Assembly: GCF_000281895.1 (NCBI RefSeq)
Contig: NZ_CM001558.1
Span: 4,220,556 to 4,284,555, forward strand
Length of the DNA stretch: 64,000 nt
From: Pseudomonas fluorescens Q2-87
Lineage (GTDB): Bacteria > Pseudomonadota > Gammaproteobacteria > Pseudomonadales > Pseudomonadaceae
Direction of reading: 5' to 3'
Positions 1 through 9,657 of the stretch are shown here, one piece after another. The position numbers and the translations under genes are program-made. Each line of letters starts with the position of its first letter. Position 1 is the first letter of the stretch. The notes under the pieces were generated by a model that saw only the letters and a program-made list of their open reading frames with translations, had not been told where the DNA came from and made no database searches.

Positions 1-2739
1 TGGCTGGCAGCGCACCCTGTGGTTCGGGTAGTGGTGAACGAAACGTCCGCCCCCTTCACTTTCTTCGACCAGGACGGCGATTTGCGCGGGATCAGCGCCG
101 ACTTGCTGGAGCTGATCCGACTGCGTACCGGCCTGCGCCTGGACATCCAGCGCCGCCAGAATGACAGCGATATGATTGCCTCGGTCCTCAATGGCCAGGC
201 CGACATGATCGCGGCGCTTTTGCCCAGCAATGAACGGCAAATGCAGTTGAAATTCAGCCGCCCCTACGTCGACAGTTCATTTGTACTGCTGACCCGAAAG
301 CAATCCGATACACCCGCCACGATCGAGCAGTTCGCAAACGCAAGCCTGGCGATCGCCCAGGGCAATCCCGTCATCGAATGGCTACGCCGCCAGCATCCGG
401 GCATCAGGATAATCGAGACGGACGGCCCGTTGCGTGCCGTGGAAATGCTCGCCCAGGGTCAGGTCGACGGCGCAGTGAACTCGCTGGTCATGGCCAATTA
501 TTTCCTGTCCTCCCCGGCGCTGCGGGATACGTTGCAAATCAGCAGCACGGTCGGCACCCAACAGGCCATGTTCGCCCTGGCCACCGCCAAACACGCGTCG
601 GAGTTGAGCGCCATTCTCGACAAGGCCCTGACCAGCATCGATCCCGATGAGCTGGGTGTGATCAACAACCGCTGGCGCGGGTACGTCTCGCCCTTCGAAC
701 ACACTTGGCGCACTTATAATCGTCTGTTTTTCCAGATTGTCGCGGGTGTCGGTCTGTTACTGGCGCTTTCCCTGGCCTGGAATGCCTATATGCAGCGACA
801 GATCAGGCAACGCCAACGGGCAGAGCTGGCGCTCAACGACCAGCTCGAATTCATGCATTCGCTGCTCAATGGCACGCCTTATCCCATTTATGTGAGAGAT
901 CGCGACGGCGTCCTGCAAAGCTGCAACGACAGTTACCTGGAAGCATTCGACGCAAACCGTGAAGACGTCATCGGCAGGAGCGTGATGCCCGGTTCCATGA
1001 GCAATGCCTTCGAGGCGCAGGAGTACCAGGCGGACTACCAGCGCGTGATGGCCGAAGGCACCGCGCTGATCATGGATCGCCCCCTGCACATCGGGGACCG
1101 GAAACTGACGATCTACCACTGGATCCTCCCCTACCGCAACGCTGCCGCACAGGTGCAAGGCATCATCGGCGGGTGGATCGACATCAGCGAGCGACGGCAA
1201 CTGTTCGAGGAACTGCGAGCGTCGAAGAAGCGTGCCGATGACGCGAATCGGGCCAAAAGCACATTCCTGGCAACCATGAGCCACGAGATCCGCACCCCAA
1301 TGAACGCAGTGATTGGCATGCTCGAACTGGCCCTGAAGCAGGCCGACAAGGGCCTGGTGGACCGTCCGGCCATAGAAGTCGCATACGAATCGGCCTCCGG
1401 CATGCTCGAGCTGATAGGCGACATCCTGGACATCGCCCGTATCGAATCAGGCCATCTGAGCCTGGCGCCCGAGCGGGTCAACCTCAGGGCGCTGCTGCAA
1501 TCGGTCATACGGGTCTTCGAGGGTGTGGCCCGGCAGAAAAACCTGGAGCTGGCGCTGCAATTCGACGCGGCCCAGGATTGCCCGGACGTGCTGATCGACC
1601 CCTTGCGATTCAAGCAGGTGCTGTCGAACCTGATCAGCAACGCTTTGAAATTCACCGAACAGGGCCGGGTGCTGGTCAAGGCGAGGCTGACCGGGGCCGC
1701 CCAGGCCGACTGCGTGCACCTGCGCCTGGAAGTCAGCGACAGCGGTATCGGCATCAGCCCGGCTGACCTGCGGCGCCTGTTCGAGCCGTTTGCTCAGGTC
1801 GACAACACCGGGCGGATGGCTCGCAAAGGCGCAGGGCTTGGGCTGGTGATCAGTCGCAACCTGTGCCAGATGATGGGCGGCAGTCTGTGCATGAACAGCC
1901 AACCCGGCGTCGGGACCCAGGCCCACGTCAGCCTGCAATTGAGCGCGTTGCCGCCGGCACCCGCGTGCGTGCCGGTCGAGCCGGTGCTCGAAACGGCGGT
2001 AGACGTCCTCAACGTACTGGTCGTGGATGATCACCCCGCCAACCGCCTGCTGATGTCGCAGCAACTGGAATACCTCGGGCATCGCTACCAGGTTGCCCAT
2101 GATGGCGCGCACGGGCTCGAGGTCTGGCATGCAGGGGACTTCGACCTGGTCATCGCCGATTGCAACATGCCGATCATGAGCGGTTATGAGCTGGCCAGAT
2201 CGATCCGTCGCAGTGAATCCGAACAACAACGGCCGCCCTGCACCGTGCTGGGTTTCACCGCCAATGCACAGCCCGAGGAAAAGCAACGCTGCCAGGATGC
2301 GGGGATGGACGACTGCCTGTTCAAACCGATCAGCTTGAGCGCGCTGAGCCAATGGATCAAGACGGTCAAAACGGTGTCCCGCCCCAGTGTCTTCAGCGTG
2401 CAAAGCCTGCAAGCGCTGACCGGCGGCGACCCGTCATCCGCCCGGCGCCTGCTGGCCGAATTGCTCAACAGCAGCCGCTCGGACCGCCAGGAGTTGCTTG
2501 ATGTCGCCCGCGACGGGAACCGGCAGGCCCTGACCGAAACAGCGCATAAGATAAAAGGCGTCGCCCGGATCGTGCAGGCGAACACCTTGATCCAACGGTG
2601 CGAGGCACTCGAACAGGTCTGCCAGCAAGCACATGCGCCTGGCCTTATCAGTCACATCGAAGCCCTCGACCAAGCCATGGCCGAGCTGGAGCGAGCTTTG
2701 CAACGAGCCTTGCAAAGAGACATCGCCAAGGCGCAATGA
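1..2739 (+). CDS. Hybrid sensor histidine kinase, BvgS/EvgS type (5' end outside window)
   Basis: The frame is open to base 1, so the N-terminus, probably a signal peptide and perhaps a first Venus-flytrap domain, is missing; the GTG at 19 is not a convincing start. Counting from that GTG, the order is a periplasmic SBP_bac_3 domain (1-222), one membrane helix (232-255), PAS (275-390), HisKA with His422 in a SHEIRTP box, HATPase_c (about 535-650), a receiver with acceptor Asp714 (ADCNMP), and a C-terminal Hpt domain with His843 (AHKIKG). This is the full four-step phosphorelay of the BvgS family. The periplasmic domain presumably senses a small ligand. No response regulator lies beside it; the next gene is an HD-GYP protein. 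Family is certain; ligand and output are unknown. Confidence 0.93.
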   Translation, partial: WLAAHPVVRVVVNETSAPFTFFDQDGDLRGISADLLELIRLRTGLRLDIQRRQNDSDMIASVLNGQADMIAALLPSNERQMQLKFSRPYVDSSFVLLTRKQSDTPATIEQFANASLAIAQGNPVIEWLRRQHPGIRIIETDGPLRAVEMLAQGQVDGAVNSLVMANYFLSSPALRDTLQISSTVGTQQAMFALATAKHASELSAILDKALTSIDPDELGVINNRWRGYVSPFEHTWRTYNRLFFQIVAGVGLLLALSLAWNAYMQRQIRQRQRAELALNDQLEFMHSLLNGTPYPIYVRDRDGVLQSCNDSYLEAFDANREDVIGRSVMPGSMSNAFEAQEYQADYQRVMAEGTALIMDRPLHIGDRKLTIYHWILPYRNAAAQVQGIIGGWIDISERRQLFEELRASKKRADDANRAKSTFLATMSHEIRTPMNAVIGMLELALKQADKGLVDRPAIEVAYESASGMLELIGDILDIARIESGHLSLAPERVNLRALLQSVIRVFEGVARQKNLELALQFDAAQDCPDVLIDPLRFKQVLSNLISNALKFTEQGRVLVKARLTGAAQADCVHLRLEVSDSGIGISPADLRRLFEPFAQVDNTGRMARKGAGLGLVISRNLCQMMGGSLCMNSQPGVGTQAHVSLQLSALPPAPACVPVEPVLETAVDVLNVLVVDDHPANRLLMSQQLEYLGHRYQVAHDGAHGLEVWHAGDFDLVIADCNMPIMSGYELARSIRRSESEQQRPPCTVLGFTANAQPEEKQRCQDAGMDDCLFKPISLSALSQWIKTVKTVSRPSVFSVQSLQALTGGDPSSARRLLAELLNSSRSDRQELLDVARDGNRQALTETAHKIKGVARIVQANTLIQRCEALEQVCQQAHAPGLISHIEALDQAMAELERALQRALQRDIAKAQ

Positions 2740-2853
2740 CCCAGCGTTTACTATGCTATCCCCTTAGCAGTGCGTACCTGGGGTGTTCTCAAACGGTTTC
2801 CCCTGCGCGCGAAAAGCCCGTCGAGAACGCCCCTGACCCATGGAGAGACTGCA

Positions 2854-5802
2854 ATGCCCAACGCACCGCGACCGCAACCGCGCCGGTTTCCCCTGCATGT
2901 GCATATCAGCGTGATGTTTACCCTGCTCCTGTTGCTGACTGGAGTGGTGCTGGGCATTTTCAATTATCAACAAACGACGCAAATCATCCTGTCCAGCAGT
3001 GAAAAACTGTTCAATCGCATTGAACAGGAGGTGCGCCTGGACTTGTATGACACCTACGAGCCGATTCGCCACCTGCTGGACCTGCTGGCTGAATACCCGG
3101 CGACGCGCGAGTCGCGGATGGAACAACGCCTGGCCCTGCTAGGACCATTCAGCCAGGCGCTGCGGGACAACCCGAACCTGGCGTCGTTGTACCTGGGCGA
3201 CAGCAATGGCAACTTCCTGATGGTCCGGCCGTTGCGCACCGCCGACTTGAAAGCCGCCCTGAAGGCTCCGGACCAAGCGGCTTATCAGGTCTGGACCGTG
3301 GAGCGAGCAAACGACGGAGGCCCGCTACACTCCCAGTCGCTGTTCTATGACGAGAACCTCGCGCTCGTAGGACGCGCCGACATCGCCGACGAAAGCTACG
3401 ATCCCCGCAGCCGCGGCTGGTTTCGCAGCGCCCTGGACAGCGCCGGCCAGATCACGACCGAGCCCTACGTGTTCTTCTCTACCCGCAACATCGGCACCAC
3501 CCTCGCCCGGCGCAGTGGCGGGCAGGCGGTCATCGGGGCCGACCTGACCCTGGCGGCCCTGTCCCAGACCCTGGCCAAGCACAAGGTGACTGCAGGTACC
3601 GAAATCGTCTTGCTCGACCCCGAAGGCAACGCCGTGGGTTATCCCGACAGCGGCCGGCTGGTCACCGATGCCCGGTCGTCGCGCCTGATCAAGGCCCGCG
3701 ACCTCAGCCCGGCCATCGACGCCGCCCTGGACGAAAGCCTTGACACTTCACGCCTGGAGGCGGCCGGGCGTCACTGGATCGTTTCACGCAGCCACATGCA
3801 GGAAGGTGGGCCGCAGGGCCTGGAATTGGCGTTGCTGGTGCCTGAAGACGAGTTGCTGGACGATGCCTATCGCCTGCGCTGGCAAGGTGCACTCATCACC
3901 CTCGCCACGTTGCTGCTATGCCTGCCCCTCGGCTGGCTGACGTCGAGAATCCTGGTCAAGCCGTTACGCGAACTGGTGCAGGAAGCCGACGCCATTCGCA
4001 GCTTCGATTTCAATTATCCGGTGTCCCGCCGCTCGCCCGTGCTGGAGGTCGATCAGTTGAGCGTGTCGATGGCCCGCATGAAAGAAACCCTGGCCAGCTT
4101 CTTTGAAATCACTGCCAGCCTGCGCGCAGAAACCCGCTTCGCCCCGTTGCTGGAACGGGTGCTGTTCGAGACCGTGAAAATCGGCCAGGCCCAGGCCGGG
4201 CTGATCTACCTGCGCGAGAACGACGATAATCGGGTCAAGCCATGTGGCTTGATCATCAATGGGACCCCTCGGGATCTGGCGGTCTTCAAACTGCAAGACC
4301 ATGAGCTACAGGCGCAAGACACCCCGCAATGGCTCAAGCAATTGGCCGTTTCAGACAACGTGGTGACATCCCTGGGCTTCGAACAGGCGGCCGATCTCCA
4401 AGGCGTCCTGCAGGCGCTGGACTCTCCTCGGGTTCACCTGATCGGTATTCGCCTACGCAATCGCCACCAGGAAACCATTGGCGCATTGGTCTTGCTGATC
4501 AGCGACAGCGGCACCGAAGCCGACCTTGAAAAGTTACAGCCGGACCGCATCGCCTTCCTGCAGGCCGTATCCGGCGCCGCCACCGTCAGCATCGAAAGCC
4601 AGCGCCTGCAAGCCAGGCAAAAACAGTTGTTGGATGCATTCATCCAGTTGCTGGCCGGCGCAATCGATGCCAAGAGCCCCTACACAGGGGGCCATTGCCA
4701 GAGGGTGCCGGTCCTGACATTGATGCTTGCCCAAGCTGCCGCCGCCAGCCAGGCGCCGGCATTCGACGCCTACCGACCGACGGAGGATGAATGGGAGGCC
4801 CTGCACATCGCCGCCTGGCTGCATGATTGCGGCAAGGTCACCACCCCGGAATACGTCGTGGACAAAGCCACCAAGCTCGAGACCCTGAACGACAGGATCC
4901 ACGAAATTCGTACACGCTTCGAAGTGCTCAAGCGCGACGCCTGGGTCGATTATTGGCAGGCCGTGGCAACGGGTGGCGAGTTGTCCTCGCTGGCGCAGCA
5001 ACGCGACGCGACATTGACCGCTCTCGATGATGATTTCGCCTTTGTCGCCCGTTGCAACCTGGGCTCCGAAGCCATGGCCGACGCCGATCTGCAACGCCTG
5101 CAAAGCATCGCCCGACGCTCGTGGACCCGTACCCTCGATGATCGCCTGGGGGTTTCCTGGGAAGAGAACCGGCGCCAGGCACGTACCCCCAAGCCCCCCT
5201 TACCGGTAACCGAGCCATTGTTGGCGGACAAGCCTGAGCACCTGTTCGAGCGGCACCCGGCCGAACTGATCCCGGCGGACAATCCGTGGGGCTTCCAGCT
5301 CGACGTACCGCAGTGGAAATACAACCGCGGCGAGCTCTACAACCTGAGTATCACGCGGGGCACGCTGACGCGTGAGGAGCGCTACGTCACCAATCATCAC
5401 ATGGTGCAGACGATCCTGATGCTTAGCCAACTGCCCTTTCCGACCCACTTGGGCAATGTGGCGGAAATCGCCGGCGGCCATCACGAAAAAATGGACGGCA
5501 GCGGCTATCCCAAGCGGCTCAAACGCGAGCAGATGAGCTTGCCCGCCCGGATGATGGCCATTGCCGACATTTTCGAAGCACTGACAGCGGCCGACCGCCC
5601 GTACAAGAAAGCCAAGAAACTCAGCGAGGCCCTGGGCATCATGGCCACCATGTGCCGTGACGCCCACATCGACCCAGAGTTGTTCGGGCTGTTCATCGGC
5701 GAAAAAATCTACCTGGGCTACGCCGAGCAGTTTCTCGACCCGCGGCAGATCGACGAAGTCGACCCGGACAGCCTGCTGGTCAAAGCGGGGTTGAAGGCAT
5801 GA
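2854..5802 (+). CDS. Cache-HAMP-GAF-HD-GYP protein, probable c-di-GMP phosphodiesterase
   Basis: 982 residues from ATG 2854, chosen because GGAGAG lies 6 bases upstream; the frame is open further upstream but without a ribosome site. It has membrane helix 1 (about 15-37), a large periplasmic double-Cache region, helix 2 (342-365), HAMP, a GAF domain (430-590) and a C-terminal HD-GYP domain. The metal and catalytic motifs are present: HDCGK at 657 and HHEKMDGSGYP at 876. HD-GYP proteins of this type hydrolyse c-di-GMP at the membrane in response to periplasmic or GAF ligands. HD and HHE are about 220 residues apart where 60-70 is usual, so an extra segment (about 700-830) is inserted. It follows the BvgS-type kinase by 114 bases and may be co-transcribed with it. 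Confidence 0.9.
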   Translation: MPNAPRPQPRRFPLHVHISVMFTLLLLLTGVVLGIFNYQQTTQIILSSSEKLFNRIEQEVRLDLYDTYEPIRHLLDLLAEYPATRESRMEQRLALLGPFSQALRDNPNLASLYLGDSNGNFLMVRPLRTADLKAALKAPDQAAYQVWTVERANDGGPLHSQSLFYDENLALVGRADIADESYDPRSRGWFRSALDSAGQITTEPYVFFSTRNIGTTLARRSGGQAVIGADLTLAALSQTLAKHKVTAGTEIVLLDPEGNAVGYPDSGRLVTDARSSRLIKARDLSPAIDAALDESLDTSRLEAAGRHWIVSRSHMQEGGPQGLELALLVPEDELLDDAYRLRWQGALITLATLLLCLPLGWLTSRILVKPLRELVQEADAIRSFDFNYPVSRRSPVLEVDQLSVSMARMKETLASFFEITASLRAETRFAPLLERVLFETVKIGQAQAGLIYLRENDDNRVKPCGLIINGTPRDLAVFKLQDHELQAQDTPQWLKQLAVSDNVVTSLGFEQAADLQGVLQALDSPRVHLIGIRLRNRHQETIGALVLLISDSGTEADLEKLQPDRIAFLQAVSGAATVSIESQRLQARQKQLLDAFIQLLAGAIDAKSPYTGGHCQRVPVLTLMLAQAAAASQAPAFDAYRPTEDEWEALHIAAWLHDCGKVTTPEYVVDKATKLETLNDRIHEIRTRFEVLKRDAWVDYWQAVATGGELSSLAQQRDATLTALDDDFAFVARCNLGSEAMADADLQRLQSIARRSWTRTLDDRLGVSWEENRRQARTPKPPLPVTEPLLADKPEHLFERHPAELIPADNPWGFQLDVPQWKYNRGELYNLSITRGTLTREERYVTNHHMVQTILMLSQLPFPTHLGNVAEIAGGHHEKMDGSGYPKRLKREQMSLPARMMAIADIFEALTAADRPYKKAKKLSEALGIMATMCRDAHIDPELFGLFIGEKIYLGYAEQFLDPRQIDEVDPDSLLVKAGLKA

Positions 5803-6285
5803 TCAGCATTCGGTCAGGCGCAGGAATATCGCGGCCAACGTTTCAATACCGGCCTGGTCATGTTCGCTGAAGCGCGCCAGCTTCGGGCTGTCCAGGTCGA
5901 GGACGCCGATCAGTCGTCCGTCCTTGACCAGCGGCACCACCAGCTCGCTGTTCGAGGCACTGTCGCAGGCGATGTGTCCGGCGAAGGCATGGACATCCTC
6001 GACACGCTGGGTCTGGCGGGTCGCTGCCGCCGTGCCGCACACGCCACGGCCGAACGCAATCCGCACGCAGGCGATCTGGCCCTGGAACGGCCCCAGGATC
6101 AGCTCATCATTGCGATTGAGGTAGAAACCAGCCCAGTTCAGGTCATCCAGCTGGCTGAACAGGAAGGCCGAGAACTGCGCCGCGTTGGCGATGAAGTCAC
6201 GCTCGTCCGCCAGCAAGGACTCCAACTGTGCCGATAACAAACCGTAGCCGTCGAGGCCAGTGCCGGTGCCTTTCAAATCGATCAT
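5803..6285 (-). CDS. msrC: Free methionine-(R)-sulfoxide reductase (GAF-fold fRMsr)
   Basis: 160 residues, the usual fRMsr length. It is a single GAF domain with the three conserved cysteines Cys73, Cys83 and Cys107 (IACVR, GVCGT, HIACDS), the redox set that reduces free Met-R-sulfoxide using thioredoxin. Start 6285 was chosen because its ATG overlaps the TGA of the upstream ATPase gene (ATGA), indicating translational coupling; reading further upstream only runs through that gene. The stop abuts the HD-GYP stop convergently. It is cytoplasmic. Together with gpx and msrB nearby it gives this segment an oxidation-repair theme. Confidence 0.9.
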   Translation of the reverse strand: MIDLKGTGTGLDGYGLLSAQLESLLADERDFIANAAQFSAFLFSQLDDLNWAGFYLNRNDELILGPFQGQIACVRIAFGRGVCGTAAATRQTQRVEDVHAFAGHIACDSASNSELVVPLVKDGRLIGVLDLDSPKLARFSEHDQAGIETLAAIFLRLTEC

Positions 6286-7172
6286 GCTTTGTGCTCCAGC
6301 AATTTCAGGCCGACCCAATAGCGGGCAAACTGATAAGCGCAACGTCCGTTGCGGTTGCCACGCCCCGTGGCCCAGCGCACTGCCTGCACATCCAGCGCTT
6401 CGTCGCGCTGCCAGGCCAGCCCCGCCTTGGCCGCCAACTCGCCGATCCAGTGTTCCACCACGTTGAGGAAATGCTCCTGGGTAAACGGGTAGAACGACAG
6501 CCACAGGCCGAACCGATCGGACAAGGCGATCTTGTCCTCCACGGCTTCGCTGGGGTGGAGTTCGCCGTCGACCCGCTTCCAGTTCTCGTTGTCGCTTTCC
6601 TTTTCCGGCACCAGGTGACGGCGGTTGGAAGTGGCATACAACAGCACGTTGTCCGGGGCCTGTTCGAGGGAACCGTCCAACACACTTTTAAGCACGCGGT
6701 AGTCGCCGTCTCCGGACTCGAACGACAAGTCATCGCAGAACACCACGAAACGCTGGGGCAGTTTCGCAATCTGCTCGACCACCCGCGGCAGGTCGGCGAG
6801 GTGATCGCGCTCGATCTCGATCAGGCGCAGGCCATGCTGGGCATGCTCAGCCAACAGGGCACGCACCAGGGACGACTTGCCGGTGCCACGCGAGCCCCAG
6901 AGCAGCGCATGGTTGGCCGGCATGCCGTCGAGGAACTGACGGGTATTGCGGCCCAGCTGCTCGACCTGGCGATCCACGCCGATCAGGTCCGACAAGCGCA
7001 TGTCGAGGCTGACCTGCAAGGGCAACAGGTAGCCGCTGCGCCCGTCACGCTGCCAGCGGGCGGCCAGGGTCTGGGTCCAATCGATGTCAAGCCGGGGCGC
7101 CGGCAGCAAAGGCTCGATCCGGGCCAGCACGGCATCGGCGCGCTCAAGAAAAGCATTCAATCGGGAGTCCAC
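6282..7172 (-). CDS. DUF815-type AAA+ ATPase
   Basis: 296 residues from GTG 7172, preceded by a strong GAGGAG; an open upstream extension lacks any start with a ribosome site. Walker A (GSRGTGKSSL) lies at about residue 95 and Walker B (FVVFCDD) about 60 residues later, with an arginine-rich sensor region near SNRRHL. This is the DUF815 family of small cytoplasmic P-loop ATPases, widespread in proteobacteria and of no settled function. Its stop overlaps the msrC start by 4 bases, so the two are an operon. It diverges from sagS across a 148-base gap that holds an inverted repeat. Confidence 0.85.
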   Translation of the reverse strand: MDSRLNAFLERADAVLARIEPLLPAPRLDIDWTQTLAARWQRDGRSGYLLPLQVSLDMRLSDLIGVDRQVEQLGRNTRQFLDGMPANHALLWGSRGTGKSSLVRALLAEHAQHGLRLIEIERDHLADLPRVVEQIAKLPQRFVVFCDDLSFESGDGDYRVLKSVLDGSLEQAPDNVLLYATSNRRHLVPEKESDNENWKRVDGELHPSEAVEDKIALSDRFGLWLSFYPFTQEHFLNVVEHWIGELAAKAGLAWQRDEALDVQAVRWATGRGNRNGRCAYQFARYWVGLKLLEHKA

Positions 7173-7202
7173 GACTTCTCCTCGGGCAGGTTCACAGTAA
7201 TG

Positions 7203-7228
7203 ATGGCGTTCACACAACGAAACGCCAT
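7203..7228. promoter_or_regulatory. 8-bp inverted repeat in the divergent sagS / DUF815 promoter region
   Basis: ATGGCGTT (7203-7210) and AACGCCAT (7221-7228) form a perfect inverted repeat with a 10-base spacer. The arm centres are 18 bases apart, close to two helical turns, as for dimeric regulators. It lies upstream of both divergent genes. The regulator is unknown. Confidence 0.4.
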
Positions 7229-7320
7229 ATCCAATCGTGGGTCTACCCCACACAATACACACCGGTTATCCCGGTATTCAGAGACGATCAGCTATGCTTG
7301 ACCGGCGAAGGGAAACGTAA

Positions 7321-9657
7321 GTGGTTCATCATTCCATGGACATCAGATTCACCCAGCGGCTGTCGTACAAGCAAGCACGCCTGACCGTCCTGGTGGGCTT
7401 CGTGCTGGGCACGTTGCTGAGCCTGATGCAGATCGGCATCGATTATGCCAGCGAAGACGCTTCGATCAACCGGGAAATCCTGTCGTTGCTGGAAATCAGC
7501 CACAACCCGGCCTCGCGCATCGCCTATAACATCGATGCCGAACTGGCCCAGGAATTGTCCATGGGCCTGTTGCGCTCTCCGGCGATCATCGGCGCCGAGC
7601 TGATCGACAACAACAATACCGTGCTGGCCAGCGTCAAGCGGCCCGAATTGCAGAGCAACTACCGTTTCATCAGCGATTCCCTGTTCGGCGCCCAGCGTCA
7701 GTTCGAAGACCGACTCTACCTGGACCATTTGCCTGGCGAATCCCTGGGCATACTGCGCCTGGACGTCGATACCTACGCGTTCGGCACCCGTTTCCTGCGC
7801 CGGGCCGAGATCACGCTGCTCAACGGGTTCGCCCGCAGCCTGATCCTGACCGGCCTGCTGCTGGCGCTGTTCTACGTGATGCTGACCAAGCCCCTGGTCC
7901 GGGTCATTCGCGAGCTGAGCAGCCGCGACCCCAGCAGCACCGAACAGAATCGCCTGGAATGCCCCGCCGGCCACCAGCGGGATGAAATCGGCGTATTGGT
8001 GTCGGTCGCCAACCAGCAGTTCGAAAATATTTCCACCGAAATCCAGCAACGGCGCACGGCTGAAAATCGCCTCACCGAATACCTGGCGCAACTGGAAAAT
8101 ATCGTCTCGGCGCGCACCGCCGAACTCAAGGCGATCAATGCCCGCCTCAGCCAGTCCAACGAGGAGCTGGAAGTAGCGCGGCGCACGGCCCTGGACATGG
8201 CCGAAGCCCGCTCGGCCTTCCTGGCCAACATGAGCCATGAGATCCGCACGCCGCTCAATGGCTTGCTGGGGATGATCGCCCTCTCCCTGGATGGCCCGCT
8301 GACGGCAGAACAACAGCAACAGCTGTCGATTGCCCATGACTCGGGCAAGGTCCTGGTCGAATTGCTCAACGACATCCTCGACCTGTCGAAATTCGACGCC
8401 GGCCAACTGGAGCTCGAACGCATCCCCTTCGACCTCGGCTCCCTGGTCGAAGATACCGCCAACCTGCTTTCCCAGAACGCCGCACCCAGTGTCGAACTGG
8501 CCTGCCTGATCGATCCGCAATTCCCCGCGCAAGTCCTCGGCGACCCGACCCGGGTACGGCAGATCGTCAGCAACCTGTTATCCAACGCATTGAAATTCAC
8601 CCGCTTCGGCCGGGTCGACGTGAAAGTGAGTGCCTATGAAGGTGGCGTGCGAATCGAGGTCTGCGACACGGGCATCGGCATCCCCCTGGAGGCCCAGGCG
8701 CGGATTCTGCAACCGTTCACCCAGGCCGGCGCCGGCATTACCCGCCAGTTCGGAGGCACCGGGCTGGGCCTGGCGTTGACCTACAACCTCTGCGAAGCCA
8801 TGCAGGGTCGCTTGACGATCAGTTCCGAGGCCGGTTTCGGCAGTCAGTTCTGCGCTGAACTGCCGCTGCCCTGCCATACCCCGGCAGCACCCGTCGATCG
8901 GCTGCACGGCAATGTCGTCGCGATCACCGCCAGCAGCAGCGGGCTGGCCGAGCTGCTGGGCATGCTGTTGCCGGGATGGGGCCTGGATTATGTGCAGCGC
9001 TCCATCGACGATGGGTTGCTGGGACTCAAGCCTGACATCGTGATCACCGACTGCCCGGAATGCCTGTTCAATCTGCGACCGACCATTGATGCGCCGATCC
9101 TGCTGGTGACCGCCTATGGCAGCTTCATGCCCGGCGAAGAAGCCGCAGCCCTCGCACCGCTGATACAACAGGCCCGACCGCTGGCACGCCAAGCGCTGTA
9201 TCAGATTCTGCGGCGCGCCATGCAAAGCGAGGCGACCACCATCAACGACGCACGGATCGAAAGCCTGGCACCCTCCAGGCGCGGCCAGGTATTGCTGGTG
9301 GAAGACAATCCGGTCAACCAACTGGTCGCCAAGGGCATGCTGGTGAAGCTTGGGTGCGAAGTCACCGTCGCGGCCCACGGCGCTGAAGCCCTGGATCAGC
9401 TTGAACGGCGAGCATTCGACCTGGTGCTGATGGACTGCAACATGCCGGTAATGGACGGCTACGAAGCCAGCCGTCAGATCCGTCGCAGCGGACGCTGGTC
9501 GGATCTGCCGATTGTTGCGCTGACGGCCAACGCCATGCCTGAGGAACGGGAACGCTGCCGCGCAGCCGGCATGAACGACTACTTGTCCAAGCCGTTCCGC
9601 CGTGAAGAACTGGCGGCGGTCCTGGACCAGTGGGTGCCGACTACGTCAGCGCTTTGA
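7321..9657 (+). CDS. sagS: Hybrid sensor histidine kinase SagS
   Basis: 778 residues from GTG 7321, preceded by AAGGGA; ATG 7336 is an alternative. Domains: helix 1 (about 18-40), periplasmic sensor (40-170), helix 2, HAMP/coiled coil (190-290), HisKA with His306 (MSHEIRTP), HATPase_c (415-515), a degenerate receiver-like segment (525-635), and a true receiver with Asp705 (LMDCNMPVMDG). There is no Hpt domain, so it must pass phosphate to a separate one. Named from architecture and position next to ospR-gpx-msrB, the order around P. aeruginosa sagS, where SagS controls the motile-to-sessile switch and biofilm tolerance through the HptB and BfiSR pathways. Its 3' end overlaps ospR by 17 bases, convergently. 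Confidence 0.85.
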   Translation: MVHHSMDIRFTQRLSYKQARLTVLVGFVLGTLLSLMQIGIDYASEDASINREILSLLEISHNPASRIAYNIDAELAQELSMGLLRSPAIIGAELIDNNNTVLASVKRPELQSNYRFISDSLFGAQRQFEDRLYLDHLPGESLGILRLDVDTYAFGTRFLRRAEITLLNGFARSLILTGLLLALFYVMLTKPLVRVIRELSSRDPSSTEQNRLECPAGHQRDEIGVLVSVANQQFENISTEIQQRRTAENRLTEYLAQLENIVSARTAELKAINARLSQSNEELEVARRTALDMAEARSAFLANMSHEIRTPLNGLLGMIALSLDGPLTAEQQQQLSIAHDSGKVLVELLNDILDLSKFDAGQLELERIPFDLGSLVEDTANLLSQNAAPSVELACLIDPQFPAQVLGDPTRVRQIVSNLLSNALKFTRFGRVDVKVSAYEGGVRIEVCDTGIGIPLEAQARILQPFTQAGAGITRQFGGTGLGLALTYNLCEAMQGRLTISSEAGFGSQFCAELPLPCHTPAAPVDRLHGNVVAITASSSGLAELLGMLLPGWGLDYVQRSIDDGLLGLKPDIVITDCPECLFNLRPTIDAPILLVTAYGSFMPGEEAAALAPLIQQARPLARQALYQILRRAMQSEATTINDARIESLAPSRRGQVLLVEDNPVNQLVAKGMLVKLGCEVTVAAHGAEALDQLERRAFDLVLMDCNMPVMDGYEASRQIRRSGRWSDLPIVALTANAMPEERERCRAAGMNDYLSKPFRREELAAVLDQWVPTTSAL

